Positions 52,871 through 62,147 are shown, counted from the stretch's first letter. The stretch: 64,000 nt of DNA from Micromonospora sp. C28SCA-DRY-2 (GCF_030519475.1 NZ_JAUMKD010000002.1:491501-555500), one strand, 5' to 3'. Program-made: numbers and translations. Notes: generated by a model not told the origin, from the sequence alone.

Positions 52871-53680
52871 TCAGTCGGCCTGACCGGCGGGCGGTCCGGG
52901 CACCGGACGGTCGGCGAACGAGGCCATCGTCCGGTCGGCGTACGCGCTCACGTCGCCGGATTCCATCGGGCCGTCCCAGGTGGTCGGCAGCGGCACCGTG
53001 ACGGCGGGGTTGACCCGGCGGACCACCTCGTCCAGTGCGGTCTCGGCGTCACCGACCCAGAGGTGCTTGGCCCCCGGCACGCCGACCACCTCGGCCTGCG
53101 GCACCGCCGCGAAGCGCTCCCGGGCCTCGTCCGGGCGCAGGTAGTCGTCGAACTCGGGGACGAGCGCGACCAACGGCTTGCCGGCGTCGGCCCACTGGGC
53201 CAGGTCGGCCGGGGTGGAGAAGCGCAGCGGCGGGGAGAGCAGGATGGCCCCGGTCACCGCCGGGTCGCAGCCGTACTTGAGGGTCAGGTCGGTGCCGAAC
53301 GACCAGCCGAGCAGCCAGATGTCGGGCAGCTCGTGGAACTCGGCGTACTCGATGGCGGCGGCGACGTCGAAGCGCTCGCCGACCGCGTTGTCGAACGCGC
53401 CCTCGCTGGTGCCCCGCAGGCTGCTGGTGCCCCGGGTGTTGAACCGCAGGACGGCCAGGTCGGCCAGGGCGGGCAGCCGCCAGGCCGCCTTGCGGAACAC
53501 GTGGCTGTCCATCATCCCGCCGTGGGTGGGCAGCGGGTGCAGGCAGACCAGGGTGGCCACCGGCTCCCGGTCCAGCGGGCGGGCCAGCTCACCGACCAGG
53601 CGTAGCCCGTCGGCGGTGTGCAGCTCGATGTCCTCCCGGCGGCCGGGCAGGATCGACGACGCGCGGATCGGTGTGCTCAC
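52871..53680 (-). CDS. Alpha/beta hydrolase
   Basis: A 269-residue hydrolase. An oxyanion block CLHPLPTHGGMMDSHVF precedes the nucleophile elbow GWSFGT (catalytic Ser), the probable acid in PEFDDYLRP and the catalytic His in AKHLWVG. It resembles the dienelactone-hydrolase/KANL3-like group of small esterases. No signal peptide. GTG 53680 start (MSTPIRA). Substrate unknown. The HPLPTHGG form is typical of actinobacterial members. Confidence 0.88.
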   Translation of the reverse strand: MSTPIRASSILPGRREDIELHTADGLRLVGELARPLDREPVATLVCLHPLPTHGGMMDSHVFRKAAWRLPALADLAVLRFNTRGTSSLRGTSEGAFDNAVGERFDVAAAIEYAEFHELPDIWLLGWSFGTDLTLKYGCDPAVTGAILLSPPLRFSTPADLAQWADAGKPLVALVPEFDDYLRPDEARERFAAVPQAEVVGVPGAKHLWVGDAETALDEVVRRVNPAVTVPLPTTWDGPMESGDVSAYADRTMASFADRPVPGPPAGQAD

Positions 53681-53746
53681 CGTCCCAGTCTCGCGCGCCG
53701 CCGGGTTCGCCGCCGGGCGGGGCGGGAACCGGGTGATCCAGATCGC

Positions 53747-54073
53747 TCAGCCGTACCGGGGGGCGCCGCGGCCGCGCTGGAGGTTGGGGCCGCGCCGGTC
53801 CCGGGCCCGCCAGCAGCCGCTGTGCCAGTGCCGGCGGTCGGTCAGGTCGCCCCGGCCGTCGGCCGGCCAGGCCACCACGTGCGCCACGCCCGGAGGGATC
53901 TCCTGGTCACAGCCGGGACAACGGTACGTCTTGACGGACGCACCGCCGGAGATCCCGCGTACCTGCCAGTCGCCGTCCCGCCACTGCTGCACGGTCGGCA
54001 CGCCGTGTCGGGCGCGCTCGGCGTCCAGGCCGGGGCTCTCGTCCCGGCGGGGGCGGTTGCGACGGGGGCTCAC
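53747..54073 (-). CDS. Small zinc-ribbon-like protein, conserved in actinobacteria
   Basis: A 108-residue basic protein. A CPGCDQEI knuckle, then HVVAW and a HWHSGCW pair, suggest a zinc site (Cys-Cys-His-Cys). Flanks are arginine-rich (SPRRNRPRR, RARDRRGP). Homologues, sometimes called ATP/GTP-binding protein without support, are widespread in actinobacteria. Start GTG 54073 or 54079; TACGCT (complement of 54083-54088) would make the transcript nearly leaderless. Function unknown. Confidence 0.75.
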   Translation of the reverse strand: MSPRRNRPRRDESPGLDAERARHGVPTVQQWRDGDWQVRGISGGASVKTYRCPGCDQEIPPGVAHVVAWPADGRGDLTDRRHWHSGCWRARDRRGPNLQRGRGAPRYG

Positions 54074-54141
54074 GGTCACCAAGCGTACGGGCCGGCGGCC
54101 GGAGCGGCCCACGTCGGGCGGCTCCGGCCGGCGGCCGTCGG

Positions 54142-54656
54142 TCAGGGCCAGGTCTGCGGTCGGGTCGGGTCCTCCGCCAGCCGCGCCCCGGCCAGCAGGA
54201 TCGCCGCGTCCTGCTCGGTGAAGGCGCCGCGTGGGTGCGGACGGTGACCGGGGAGCAGTCCAGGATCTGGGCGATCGTGACGTCGTCCAGGTCCTCGTAG
54301 TAGCGCAGCACCAGCACGGCGCGCTGGCGGTCGGGCAGGGCGCGGATCAGCCGCCACATCTCGTCCCGGTCGGCCGCCTCGCCACCGAGGTCGCCGTGCT
54401 GGGGGCGTTCGGTGAAGCTGGCCACCGCCACCTCGCGGCTGGACCGCCGCCGCCACCAGGACGTGTTCGCGTTCACCAGCATCCGGCGCACGTACACGTC
54501 GGGCCGGTCGGTGCGGGCGATCCGGCGCCAGTGCACGTACGCCCGGGCCAGCACGTCCTGGGTGAGGTCCTCGGCCCGGTGCGCGTCGCCGGTCAGCAGC
54601 CGGGCCAGCCGGATCAGGGCCGGGCCGCGGCTGCCGACGTACTCCTCGAAGGTCAC
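54142..54656 (-). pseudogene. SigE-family (ECF) sigma factor with disrupted reading frame
   Basis: Regions 2 and 4 of an ECF sigma factor are clear: LLTGDAHRAEDLTQDVLARAYVHW, VYVRRMLVN and LPDRQRAVLVLRYYEDLDDVTIAQIL, then CSPVTVRTHA. After that (near 54225-54230) the frame gives Arg/Pro-rich nonsense running 240 bases further into the next gene. The alternative frame supplies a plausible end (AFTEQDAAILLAGARLAEDP...) with stop at 54142. Joined, the protein would be about 171 residues, the usual SigE-family size, although the helix normally found here (SRALxKLR) is missing. Either a real frameshift with small deletion or a sequence error; if intact, the frame runs 53907-54656 (249 residues). 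Confidence 0.6.
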
Positions 54657-54696
54657 ATCCTCCAGACGCCGCCGGCACCGGCGGGCGTTGACCGGC

Positions 54697-56487
54697 TCAG
54701 CGGTTGGTGTGGTCGCGGAACCCGCGACCGCTCTTGCGGCCCAGGTAGCCGGCGGTGACCAGGTGCTCCAGCAGCGGCGCGGGCGCGAAGCCGGGCTCGC
54801 GCAGTTCCAGGTAGAGCTCGCGCTGGATGGCCAGCGAGACGTCCAGGCCGACCACGTCGAGCAGTTCGAACGGGCCCATCGGGTAACCGCAGCCGAGCTT
54901 CATGGCGTGGTCGATGTCGTCGGCGGTGGAGTAGCTCGCCTCCAGCATCTTCACCGCGTCGTTCAGGTACGGGAAGAGCAGCGCGTTGACGATGAAGCCG
55001 GACCGGTCGCCGCAGACCACGCCGGTCTTGCCCAGCGCGGCGCAGACCGCGCGGGCGGTGGCGGTGGTCTCCGCCGAGGTGCGGATGGTCTGCACGATCT
55101 CCACCAGCGGCATGATCGGGGCCGGGTTGAAGAAGTGCAGCCCGACCACGTCGGCCGGCCGCTGGGTGGCCATCGCGACGTCGATCACCGGCAGCGACGA
55201 CGTGGTGGTGGCGAGCACCACGCCCGGCTTGCAGATCTCGTCGAGGCTGGCGAAGAGGGCCTTCTTGACGCTCAGTTCCTCGACCACCGCCTCGACCACC
55301 AGGTCGACGTCGGCGAGGTGGTCCAGCACGGCGGACCAGGTGACCCGGCCCAGCGCCGCGTCCCGGTCGGCCTCGCTGAGCTTGCCCCGCACCACGCCCT
55401 TGTTCAGCGAGGTCTTGACCGTCTCGCAGACCTTGGCCGACTTCTCCGCGCCCCGGGTCACCGAGACGACCTCGTAGCCGGCCTTGGCGAAGACCTCGAT
55501 GATGCCGGTCGCCATCGTCCCGGAGCCGACCACGCCGACCTTGGCGATGGCCCGGGCGCCGTCGGCGAGCGCCGCCCCCGTCGCCACCGGCGTCTGCTCG
55601 TCCGGTACGACCGCCGGCGAGCCCGGCCGCTCGTAGGTGTAGAAGCCGCGGCCGGACTTGCGGCCGAGCAGCCCCGCGGTGACCATCTGCTTGATCAGCG
55701 GCACCGGGGCGTGCCGGCGGTCCCGGCCGCCGCGCCGGTACATGGTGTCCAGGATCTCGTACGCGGTGTCCAGGCCGATCAGGTCCATCAGGGCGAGCGG
55801 GCCCATGGGCAGGCCACAGCCGAGCTTCATCGCCGCGTCGATGTCCTCGCGGCTGGCGTAGCGGGCCTCGAACATGCCGACCGCGTGGTTGAGGTAGCCG
55901 AAGAGCAGCGCGTTGGCGATGAAACCGGCCCGGTCGTTGATGGTGACGTCGACCTTGCCCAGCCGCTTGCAGAGCGCCTCCACGTCGGCGACCACGTCGG
56001 CCGAGGTGACCACCGTCCGGACCACCTCGACCAGCTTCATGACCGGCGCCGGGTTGAAGAAGTGGATGCCGATGACCTGGTTGGGCCGGGTGGTGGCGAC
56101 CGAGATCTCGGTGACGCTCAGCGACGAGGTGTTGGTGGCGAGGATCGCCTCGGGCTTGCAGACCCGGTCCAGCTCGGCGAAGATCCGCTGCTTCAGGTCG
56201 AGGTGCTCGGGCACCGCCTCGATGACCAGGTCGACCGAGTGCAGCGCGTCCAGCCCCACCTGCCAGTCGACGCGGGCCAGCAGGGCGTCCCGGTCGGCCT
56301 CGGCGAGCTTGCCCTTGGCCACCGCGCGGTCGGTGGAGCCGGTCAGGGTGGCCCGGCCGCGCTCCAGCGCGGCGTCGGAGATCTCGACCGCGACCACGTC
56401 GATGCCGTTGCGGGCGAAGACCTCGACGATCCCGGCACCCATGGTGCCCAGTCCCACCACGCCCACGCTGCTGAACTCGCGCGCCAC
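54697..56487 (-). CDS. 3-hydroxyacyl-CoA dehydrogenase, fused tandem duplicate
   Basis: A 596-residue protein made of two full 3-hydroxybutyryl-CoA dehydrogenase units. Unit 1 (about 1-290) has VGVVGLGTMGAG, IEAVPEHL, NTSSLSVTEI, IHFFNPAPVMKLVEVV and a C-terminal AMKLGCGLPMGPLALMD. Unit 2 (about 315-596) repeats this as VGVVGSGTMATG, VEAVVEEL, LHFFNPAPIMPLVEIV and AMKLGCGYPMGPFELLD. The enzyme oxidises or reduces 3-hydroxyacyl-CoA with NAD(P), here probably acetoacetyl/3-hydroxybutyryl-CoA. GTG 56487 has GGGGAGG 7 bases upstream. A dyad shared with the mutase and thiolase promoters lies about 35 bases upstream. Confidence 0.94.
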   Translation of the reverse strand: MAREFSSVGVVGLGTMGAGIVEVFARNGIDVVAVEISDAALERGRATLTGSTDRAVAKGKLAEADRDALLARVDWQVGLDALHSVDLVIEAVPEHLDLKQRIFAELDRVCKPEAILATNTSSLSVTEISVATTRPNQVIGIHFFNPAPVMKLVEVVRTVVTSADVVADVEALCKRLGKVDVTINDRAGFIANALLFGYLNHAVGMFEARYASREDIDAAMKLGCGLPMGPLALMDLIGLDTAYEILDTMYRRGGRDRRHAPVPLIKQMVTAGLLGRKSGRGFYTYERPGSPAVVPDEQTPVATGAALADGARAIAKVGVVGSGTMATGIIEVFAKAGYEVVSVTRGAEKSAKVCETVKTSLNKGVVRGKLSEADRDAALGRVTWSAVLDHLADVDLVVEAVVEELSVKKALFASLDEICKPGVVLATTTSSLPVIDVAMATQRPADVVGLHFFNPAPIMPLVEIVQTIRTSAETTATARAVCAALGKTGVVCGDRSGFIVNALLFPYLNDAVKMLEASYSTADDIDHAMKLGCGYPMGPFELLDVVGLDVSLAIQRELYLELREPGFAPAPLLEHLVTAGYLGRKSGRGFRDHTNR

Positions 56488-56518
56488 GACCGGCCTCCCC
56501 AATGCTCCGCACGGCCGC

Positions 56519-56535
56519 GTGAACGGCCACTAAGG
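56519..56535 (-). promoter_or_regulatory. Shared dyad motif, copy 3 (hydroxyacyl-CoA dehydrogenase promoter)
   Basis: Minus strand CCTTAGTGGCCGTTCAC, aligning with copy 1 (CCTTAGCGATCGTTCAG) at 13 of 17 positions and directly after a CATAAC -10-like hexamer. Confidence 0.45.
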
Positions 56536-56649
56536 TTATGCGCGCGAGTCTGCCACGTGACCGTCGGTTGTCGAGACGCCGTGGGATATTTCACCACCGT
56601 CCGCGCTCACGTCGGTCGATGTCCGCTCCGGGCGGTGCCGACGGGCGGC

Positions 56650-57720
56650 TCAGGCGGTCGGGCCGCCGGTCAGGGCGAGCAGTTCGGCGACGAACTCGGC
56701 TGGCCGCTCCAGGTGCGGGCTGTGCCCGCAGCCGGGGAGCAGCACCTCGCGGTAGCGGCCGCCGGCGGCCGCGTACCGGTCGAGCACCGCCCGGGTCTGG
56801 CCGACCATCGGCTGCGGCGGGCAGTCCACCTCGCCGGGCCAGCCGGGCACCGCGCCCAGTGATCCGAGGTACGCCAGGTCCATCAGCGCGGTGTCCGAGA
56901 CGATCACGTCCGCGTCTCCGTGCACCCAGGTGACCGGCGGCTTGTCGGCGACCGCGACGAGGTCGTCGGCGATCCGGAAGTGCGCCGGGGAGAGCGCGTT
57001 GAGCACGCCCCGGCGGCCGGGCGCGGTGCCCGGCCAGTGCGCCGAGGCGACCGCCGTGCCCGGGTAGTTGTCGTCGCCGGTGGCCGTGGAGAGCACGCTG
57101 TCCAGCAGCAGTTCCTCGTCCTCGCCGAGGGCCGCCGGGTCGGCCACGTAGGTGGCCCGCAGCACGTTGCGCGGGCTGGTCGGGACGTCCGCGCCGCGGT
57201 CGCCGGCGGCCAGCCGCTTGACGAAGTCCTGGTTGGCGGTGCCCCCGCCGGTGCCGGCGAAGTCGGCGGTGGTGGGCGTCCCGGCCAGGTCGCGGGTGCC
57301 CCCGTAACCGTAGGGTGAGACGGGCGCGGAGAGCAGCAGCGCGGCCACCCGGTCGGGGTGGTCGACCAGCACCTGCATGGCCACTCCCCCGCCGAGCGAG
57401 TGGCCGGCCAGCACCGCCCGGGCGCCGGTCGGGAAGAGCGACTCCTCGTCCAGCAGGGCGGCCACGTCGTCGGCGAAGTCGCGCAGCCCCCGGGTGGCGT
57501 CCACCGGGGCGGTGTCCGTCTCGCCGTAGCCGCGCAGGTCGGGTGCGACCACCCGGAGCGTGGCCGGCAGCCGGCGCACCAGCGGCTCCCAGAACAGGGC
57601 CGACGAGCAGTTGCCGTGGATCAGCAGCACCGGTACGCCGTCCGGCGGCCCGGCCACCCGTACCGCCTGGGTGATCCCGTTCGCCGTGACGACCTGCCGC
57701 ACGCTCTCCATCCGCGGCAT
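56650..57720 (-). CDS. Alpha/beta hydrolase
   Basis: A 356-residue hydrolase. The oxyanion motif is LLIHGNCSSALFW, the nucleophile elbow GHSLGGG, the acid probably in WVHGDADVIVSD and the histidine in LPGCGHSPHLERP. Domain order is that of epoxide-hydrolase/haloperoxidase-like enzymes with a large lid. No signal peptide. Start ATG 57720 or ATG 57711. Substrate not identifiable; genes around it do not form an operon with clear theme. Confidence 0.88.
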   Translation of the reverse strand: MPRMESVRQVVTANGITQAVRVAGPPDGVPVLLIHGNCSSALFWEPLVRRLPATLRVVAPDLRGYGETDTAPVDATRGLRDFADDVAALLDEESLFPTGARAVLAGHSLGGGVAMQVLVDHPDRVAALLLSAPVSPYGYGGTRDLAGTPTTADFAGTGGGTANQDFVKRLAAGDRGADVPTSPRNVLRATYVADPAALGEDEELLLDSVLSTATGDDNYPGTAVASAHWPGTAPGRRGVLNALSPAHFRIADDLVAVADKPPVTWVHGDADVIVSDTALMDLAYLGSLGAVPGWPGEVDCPPQPMVGQTRAVLDRYAAAGGRYREVLLPGCGHSPHLERPAEFVAELLALTGGPTA

Positions 57721-57808
57721 GCTGCCAGCCGGCCGCCGGGGCGTCCATGTGTCCGGCCGCCATGACCGGGCGCGGAGAGGTGGCGGTCCGCCCGGCCGTC
57801 GCGCGGAC

Positions 57809-58336
57809 CTACGGCGCGCTCGGCACCGCGGGCGCGGGCGGGACCGCCGGTTCGGCCGGCCCGCCCGGCACCGCCGGGCCGTCCCCGACGACAGGTGCGG
57901 CCGGCACGGTGCGTTCCGCCGGCAGGGCGACGGCGGGCGGGGCCGCCACCGGCAGCGGCAGGGTCGGCCGGTGGTCCCGCCGCGGCGCGCCGAACAGCAG
58001 CCCCACCGGGTCGGTGACGGCCACCCCCGGGTCGAAGAACCGCAGTTCGGTACGGCCGAGCCGGAGCACGTCCCCGTCGCTGAGCCGCTCCACGCCGGTG
58101 ATCCGCCGGTCGTTTAGCCAGGTGCCGTTCGTCGAGCCCAGGTCCGCCAGCGACACCCCCTCCGGGGTGAGCCACACCTGGGCGTGCCGCCGGCTCAGGT
58201 GCAGGTCGTTCAGCACCACGTCGACGGTCGGCGCGCGGCCGATCACCAGCGGCGTCCGGCGCACCCGGAAACTCGCCCCGCGCATCGCCCCACCGGCCAC
58301 GGTCAACAACGGCAAGAGGTTCGGATGTTCCTCCAT
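57809..58336 (-). CDS. FHA-domain protein
   Basis: A 175-residue protein. An FHA domain (about residues 20-105) has VIGRAPTVDVVLND, LSRRHAQVWL and LADLGSTNGTWLN, the phosphothreonine-binding Gly-Arg, Ser-Arg-Arg-His and Ser-Thr-Asn-Gly motifs. The tail (110-175) is Pro/Ala-rich. It should read Ser/Thr kinase phosphorylation; no kinase gene is present in the window. Confidence 0.92.
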   Translation of the reverse strand: MEEHPNLLPLLTVAGGAMRGASFRVRRTPLVIGRAPTVDVVLNDLHLSRRHAQVWLTPEGVSLADLGSTNGTWLNDRRITGVERLSDGDVLRLGRTELRFFDPGVAVTDPVGLLFGAPRRDHRPTLPLPVAAPPAVALPAERTVPAAPVVGDGPAVPGGPAEPAVPPAPAVPSAP

Positions 58337-58781
58337 GGACAGTCAGCCCTCCACCCGCACGGTCACCCCGCGCGTCAGCCTGCCATCAGAAAGTAGTTGT
58401 CTCCACCGCCCACGCGGTCAACTCCGCGCCCCCGGGCGGTCATCCGTGCGTCCCCGGAACGGCAAGGGCCTCCCGCGGGCCGGACGGCCCCCTCCGCCCG
58501 TTCAACGAACCCGGCGGCCCGTCCGGTTCAGCGACGCCCGGCCAACTCCGGCCGAGCGGTGGACGTGCCGGCGTCTGCCGGACGATGTGCGCGCCAGCCC
58601 GGCAGGCCCGGGGCCGTACGAGAGTGCGGCACCGCGGAGGTGGACGCGCTGGCGCGTGGCAGTGCCGGCAGCGGCCGGGCGGACGGGCCGGCACCGGCGG
58701 GCCGCCGGCATGGCCGCGGTGCTGGACCGGGAGGCGACGCGACCCCTACCGGCGAGTAATCCTCGGGTCTAGACTTCCGCC
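58337..58781. other. 445-base intergenic region
   Basis: Lies between divergent FHA and aldehyde dehydrogenase genes. Apart from the leaderless promoter at its right end I see no dyad, repeat or plausible gene. Confidence 0.6.
58770..58775 (+). promoter_or_regulatory. -10 element, leaderless aldehyde dehydrogenase transcript
   Basis: TAGACT ends 7 bases before the ATG at 58782, placing the transcription start at or next to the start codon. No Shine-Dalgarno is present. Confidence 0.5.
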
Positions 58782-60278
58782 ATGACGGCAGTGCAGGTCC
58801 CGGGCGCCCCCCGCATCGAGGACGGTCTCCTGGTCTCGACCAGCCCCGCGACCGGCGTCGAGGCCGGGCGCTACCCGATCGCCACCGCGGCCGAGGTGAC
58901 CGGAGCGGTCGAACGGGCCCGGGCGGCCGGCGAGTGGTGGGCCGGGCTCGGCTTCGCCGGGCGGCGGCAGCGGCTGCTGCGCTGGCGGGCCCTGCTCGCC
59001 CAGCGGATCGAGCAGCTCGCCGAGCTGATCCACGCCGAGGGCGGCAAGCCGGTCGCCGACGCCGTCGTCGAGATCGTCACCGCCGTCGAGCACGTCGACT
59101 GGGCGGCCCGCAACGCCCGCCGGGTACTCGGCCCGCGCCGGGTCCGTTCGCGGCTCGTGCTCGCCGAGTTCTCCGCCCACCTCGAATACCAGCCGTACGG
59201 GGTGATCGGCGTGATCGGCCCGTGGAACTACCCCGTCTTCACCCCGATCGGGTCCACCGCGTACGCGCTGGCCGCCGGCAACGCGGTGGTCTTCAAGCCC
59301 AGCGAGTACACCCCCGCCGTCGGGCAGTGGCTGGTCGACAGCTTCGCCGAGGTGGTGCCGGAGCACCCGGTGCTCACCGCGGTGCACGGCCTCGGCGACG
59401 TCGGCGCGGCGCTCTGCCGGGCCGGGGTCGACAAGATCGCGTTCACCGGTTCCACGGCCACGGCGAGGAAGGTGATGACCGCCTGCGCCGAGTCGCTGAC
59501 CCCGGTGCTGCTGGAGGCCGGCGGCAAGGACGCCATGATCGTGGACGCGGACGCCGACCTGGACGCCGCCGCCGAGGCGTGCGTCTGGGGCGGGCTGACC
59601 AACGCCGGCCAGACCTGCATCGGCATCGAGCGGGTGTACGCCGTCGAGCCGGTCTTCGACGCCTTCGTCGGCAAGGTGGTGGAGCGGGCCGGCCGGCTGA
59701 CCGTCGGCGCGGACGGTGCCGACATCGGGCCGATCACCATGCCGAGCCAGCTCGACGTGATCCGCCGGCACATCGACGACGCGCTGGCCCGGGGCGGGCG
59801 CGCGGTGCTCGGCGGCGCGGACGCGGTGCAGCCGCCGTACGTGCGGCCGACCGTGCTGGTCGACGTGCCCGAGGACTCGGCCGCCGTACGCGAGGAGACG
59901 TTCGGCCCGACGCTGACCATCAACCGGGTGCGCGACGCCGACGAGGCGGTCAGCCGCGCCAACGCCCTGCCGTACGGCCTGGGGGGTTCGGTCTTCGGGC
60001 GACGGCGCGCGGTGGCGATCGCCCGCCGGCTGCGCTCGGGCATGGCCTCGGTCAACTCCACGCTGACCTTCGCCGGGATGTCCACCCTGCCGTTCGGCGG
60101 GGTGGGCGAGTCGGGCTTCGGCCGGATCCACGGCGAGGACGGGTTGCGCGAGTTCGGCCGGGCCAAGGCGATCACCCGCCGCCGGGCCCGCTCGCTGCTC
60201 GCGTCGACCACCTTCGAGCGGACGCCCGCCGACGTCGCCCGCCTGGTCAAGGCCATCAAGGTGATGTACGGCCGCTGA
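58782..60278 (+). CDS. Aldehyde dehydrogenase family protein
   Basis: A 498-residue NAD(P)-dependent aldehyde dehydrogenase. Landmarks are GVIGPWNYPVFTPIGS, VVFKPSEYTP, the cofactor loop FTGSTATARKV, the general base Glu in LEAGGKDAM and the catalytic Cys in NAGQTCIGIE; LPFGGVGESGFG follows. The active-site group resembles enzymes acting on medium or long aliphatic aldehydes, but this is inference. The C-terminus (residues 460-498) carries a basic helix without a membrane segment. Probably leaderless. Confidence 0.93.
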   Translation: MTAVQVPGAPRIEDGLLVSTSPATGVEAGRYPIATAAEVTGAVERARAAGEWWAGLGFAGRRQRLLRWRALLAQRIEQLAELIHAEGGKPVADAVVEIVTAVEHVDWAARNARRVLGPRRVRSRLVLAEFSAHLEYQPYGVIGVIGPWNYPVFTPIGSTAYALAAGNAVVFKPSEYTPAVGQWLVDSFAEVVPEHPVLTAVHGLGDVGAALCRAGVDKIAFTGSTATARKVMTACAESLTPVLLEAGGKDAMIVDADADLDAAAEACVWGGLTNAGQTCIGIERVYAVEPVFDAFVGKVVERAGRLTVGADGADIGPITMPSQLDVIRRHIDDALARGGRAVLGGADAVQPPYVRPTVLVDVPEDSAAVREETFGPTLTINRVRDADEAVSRANALPYGLGGSVFGRRRAVAIARRLRSGMASVNSTLTFAGMSTLPFGGVGESGFGRIHGEDGLREFGRAKAITRRRARSLLASTTFERTPADVARLVKAIKVMYGR

Positions 60279-60337
60279 CCGGCGAGCTTCGCCGGGCCGC
60301 CGCGCGCGGGTGGCCGCCGCGGGTCGCCCGCTGGCGG

Positions 60338-60997
60338 TCAGAACAGGGTCAGCTCGTCCCGCTCGATGCCGCGCAGCTTGTCGTAGTCCACCACCACGCA
60401 GCGGATCCCCCGGTCGGTGGCGAGCACCCGGGCCTGCGGCTTGATCTCCTGCGCCGCGAAGACCCCGGTCACCGGGGTCAGCAGCGGGTCGCGGTTGAGC
60501 AGTTCCAGGTAGCGGGTGAGCTGCTCGACGCCGTCGATCTCGCCCCGGCGCTTCACCTCGACGGCGACCGTGGCGTTCTGCCCGTCCCGGCAGAGCAGGT
60601 CGACCGGGCCGATAGCGGTCATGTACTCCCGCCGGATCAGCGTGAACCCCTCGCCCAGCGCCGTCGGGTTGGCCGCCAGCAACTCCTGCAGGTGCGCCTC
60701 CACGCCGTCCTTGCGCAGGCCCGGATCGACACCCAGGTCGTACGAGGTGTCCTGGAAGATCTCCTCCAGGGTGATCCGCAGCTCCTCGCCGGCCTTGTTG
60801 ACCACCCGCCAGACGCCCGGTGCCTCCTCCAGCCGGCACGGCGGGCTCATCCAGTTGAGCGGCTTGTACGCCCGGTCGTCGGCGTGGATGGACACCGACC
60901 CGTCCGCCTTCACCATGAGCAACCGGGTGGCCGGCGGCAGGTGGGCCGAGAGCCGTCCGACGTAGTCCACCGAGCACTTCGCAATCACCAACCGCAC
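60338..60997 (-). CDS. nucS: Endonuclease NucS (mismatch-specific)
   Basis: A 219-residue NucS/EndoMS, which cuts both strands at mismatches and replaces MutS/MutL repair in actinobacteria. The N-terminal domain has [16 protein letters not shown] and [10 protein letters not shown]. The nuclease domain has the PD-(D/E)xK residues in [10 protein letters not shown] and [17 protein letters not shown]. The C-terminal DELTLF is a beta-clamp binding tail. GTG 60997 sits at the transcription start predicted from TACCCT (complement of 61004-61009), so it is leaderless. The longer frame upstream is not needed. Confidence 0.95.
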   Translation of the reverse strand: MRLVIAKCSVDYVGRLSAHLPPATRLLMVKADGSVSIHADDRAYKPLNWMSPPCRLEEAPGVWRVVNKAGEELRITLEEIFQDTSYDLGVDPGLRKDGVEAHLQELLAANPTALGEGFTLIRREYMTAIGPVDLLCRDGQNATVAVEVKRRGEIDGVEQLTRYLELLNRDPLLTPVTGVFAAQEIKPQARVLATDRGIRCVVVDYDKLRGIERDELTLF

Positions 60998-61003
60998 CCG
61001 ACG

Positions 61004-61009
61004 AGGGTA
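61004..61009 (-). promoter_or_regulatory. -10 element, leaderless nucS transcript
   Basis: TACCCT on the minus strand, 6 bases before the GTG start. Confidence 0.5.
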
Positions 61010-61062
61010 GCGGAGACCCCGGCCGGCGCCACCGAGCGGCACTGGCGCGCCGGTGCGATGCT

Positions 61063-61686
61063 GTGACGGTGTTCGAAGTCCTCACCGGCACCGGCCTCGC
61101 CGCCTCGGCGGGTCTGAACGCCTACATCCCCCTGCTCACCATGGGGCTGCTGGCCCGCTACACCGACCTCATCGACCTGCCCAGCGGCTGGCAGTGGCTC
61201 GGCAACGGTTGGGTGGTCCTCATCCTCGCCGTGCTGCTCGCCGTCGAGGTGGTGGCCGACAAGGTGCCGGTGGTCGACCACGTCAACGACGTGGTGCAGA
61301 CAGTGGTCCGACCGACGGCCGGCGGCCTGGCGTTCGGCGCCGGGTCGAGTTCGGAGACCGTCACGGTGAGCGATCCGGGAAGCTTCTTCGCCTCCAACGA
61401 CTGGGTCCCCGTGATGACCGGGGTGCTGATCGCGCTCGGCGTACACCTGCTCAAGTCCGCCGCCCGCCCGGTCATCAACGCGACCACCGCCGGGGTGGGC
61501 GCGCCGGTGGCGAGCACCGCCGAGGACGCCACCAGCGTGGTGATGTCCGTGGTGGCGATCATCCTGCCGGTGCTGGTGCTGGCGTTCCTGGCCGGGCTGG
61601 TGCTCTTCCTGTTCTGGTTCCTGCGCCGCCGGTCCGACCGCCGTCGGGAACGCCGCGCCGCCCGCGCCGCCGGGTACCGCGTCTGA
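61063..61686 (+). CDS. DUF4126 membrane protein
   Basis: A 207-residue protein. The family start [22 protein letters not shown] is followed by about four more hydrophobic segments, the last (about 165-190) next to a very basic tail ([16 protein letters not shown]). DUF4126 members are of unknown function; the motif [11 protein letters not shown] is diagnostic. Start GTG 61063. Divergent from nucS with a 65-base gap. Confidence 0.9.
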   Translation: MTVFEVLTGTGLAASAGLNAYIPLLTMGLLARYTDLIDLPSGWQWLGNGWVVLILAVLLAVEVVADKVPVVDHVNDVVQTVVRPTAGGLAFGAGSSSETVTVSDPGSFFASNDWVPVMTGVLIALGVHLLKSAARPVINATTAGVGAPVASTAEDATSVVMSVVAIILPVLVLAFLAGLVLFLFWFLRRRSDRRRERRAARAAGYRV

Positions 61687-61819
61687 CCCTCCGCACCTCC
61701 GCGCCTCAGGGTTCTGCCCGGGCGCCGGTGGCAGAGTGCCGGTGGCCTGGGCCTGTCGGGTGCTGCGTCGCTCTTCGGCGGCTGTCGGGGGCGCGGTGAC
61801 AGCGCCACCGCCGGCTTTT

Positions 61820-61892
61820 GGGGTGTGGCCCGCCGTGACGGCTCCAAGCGGTCAGGCTTGATCCCTGCGCCGGTCACGGCGGGCCACACCCC
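61820..61892. repeat. 20-bp perfect inverted repeat around a small inner stem
   Basis: GGGGTGTGGCCCGCCGTGAC and its exact complement enclose 33 bases with an inner CAAGC...GCTTG stem. Possibly a bidirectional terminator or the remnant of a small non-autonomous element. Confidence 0.7.
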
Positions 61893-62096
61893 GGACCGGG
61901 TTGAGCCGCCGACGCCTGGTCGCGGTCGCCGGCGGGGGCCTGGCCGTGTGCGCGTTGCCGTGCGCGGTCCGTCGGGGTTCGGATCTCGGACAGGTGCCGT
62001 TCGTGGCTGACGGTAACTGTCCAAGATCTCTCGGGCCGGTTCCGACGCCTTCTCCTCCGCCCGGGTGGCCGACGTCGAGCGGCCCGTGCAGATATG

Positions 62097-62136
62097 CCGC
62101 AGGGCCGGCACCCGGTGGTGGGTGTCGGCCCTGCGG
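62097..62136 (-). terminator. Hairpin downstream of the lysozyme-like gene (distal)
   Basis: 17-bp stem CCGCAGGGCCGGCACCC with one G-T pair and a 6-base loop. Confidence 0.5.
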
Positions 62137-62147
62137 TGGTGGATGTG

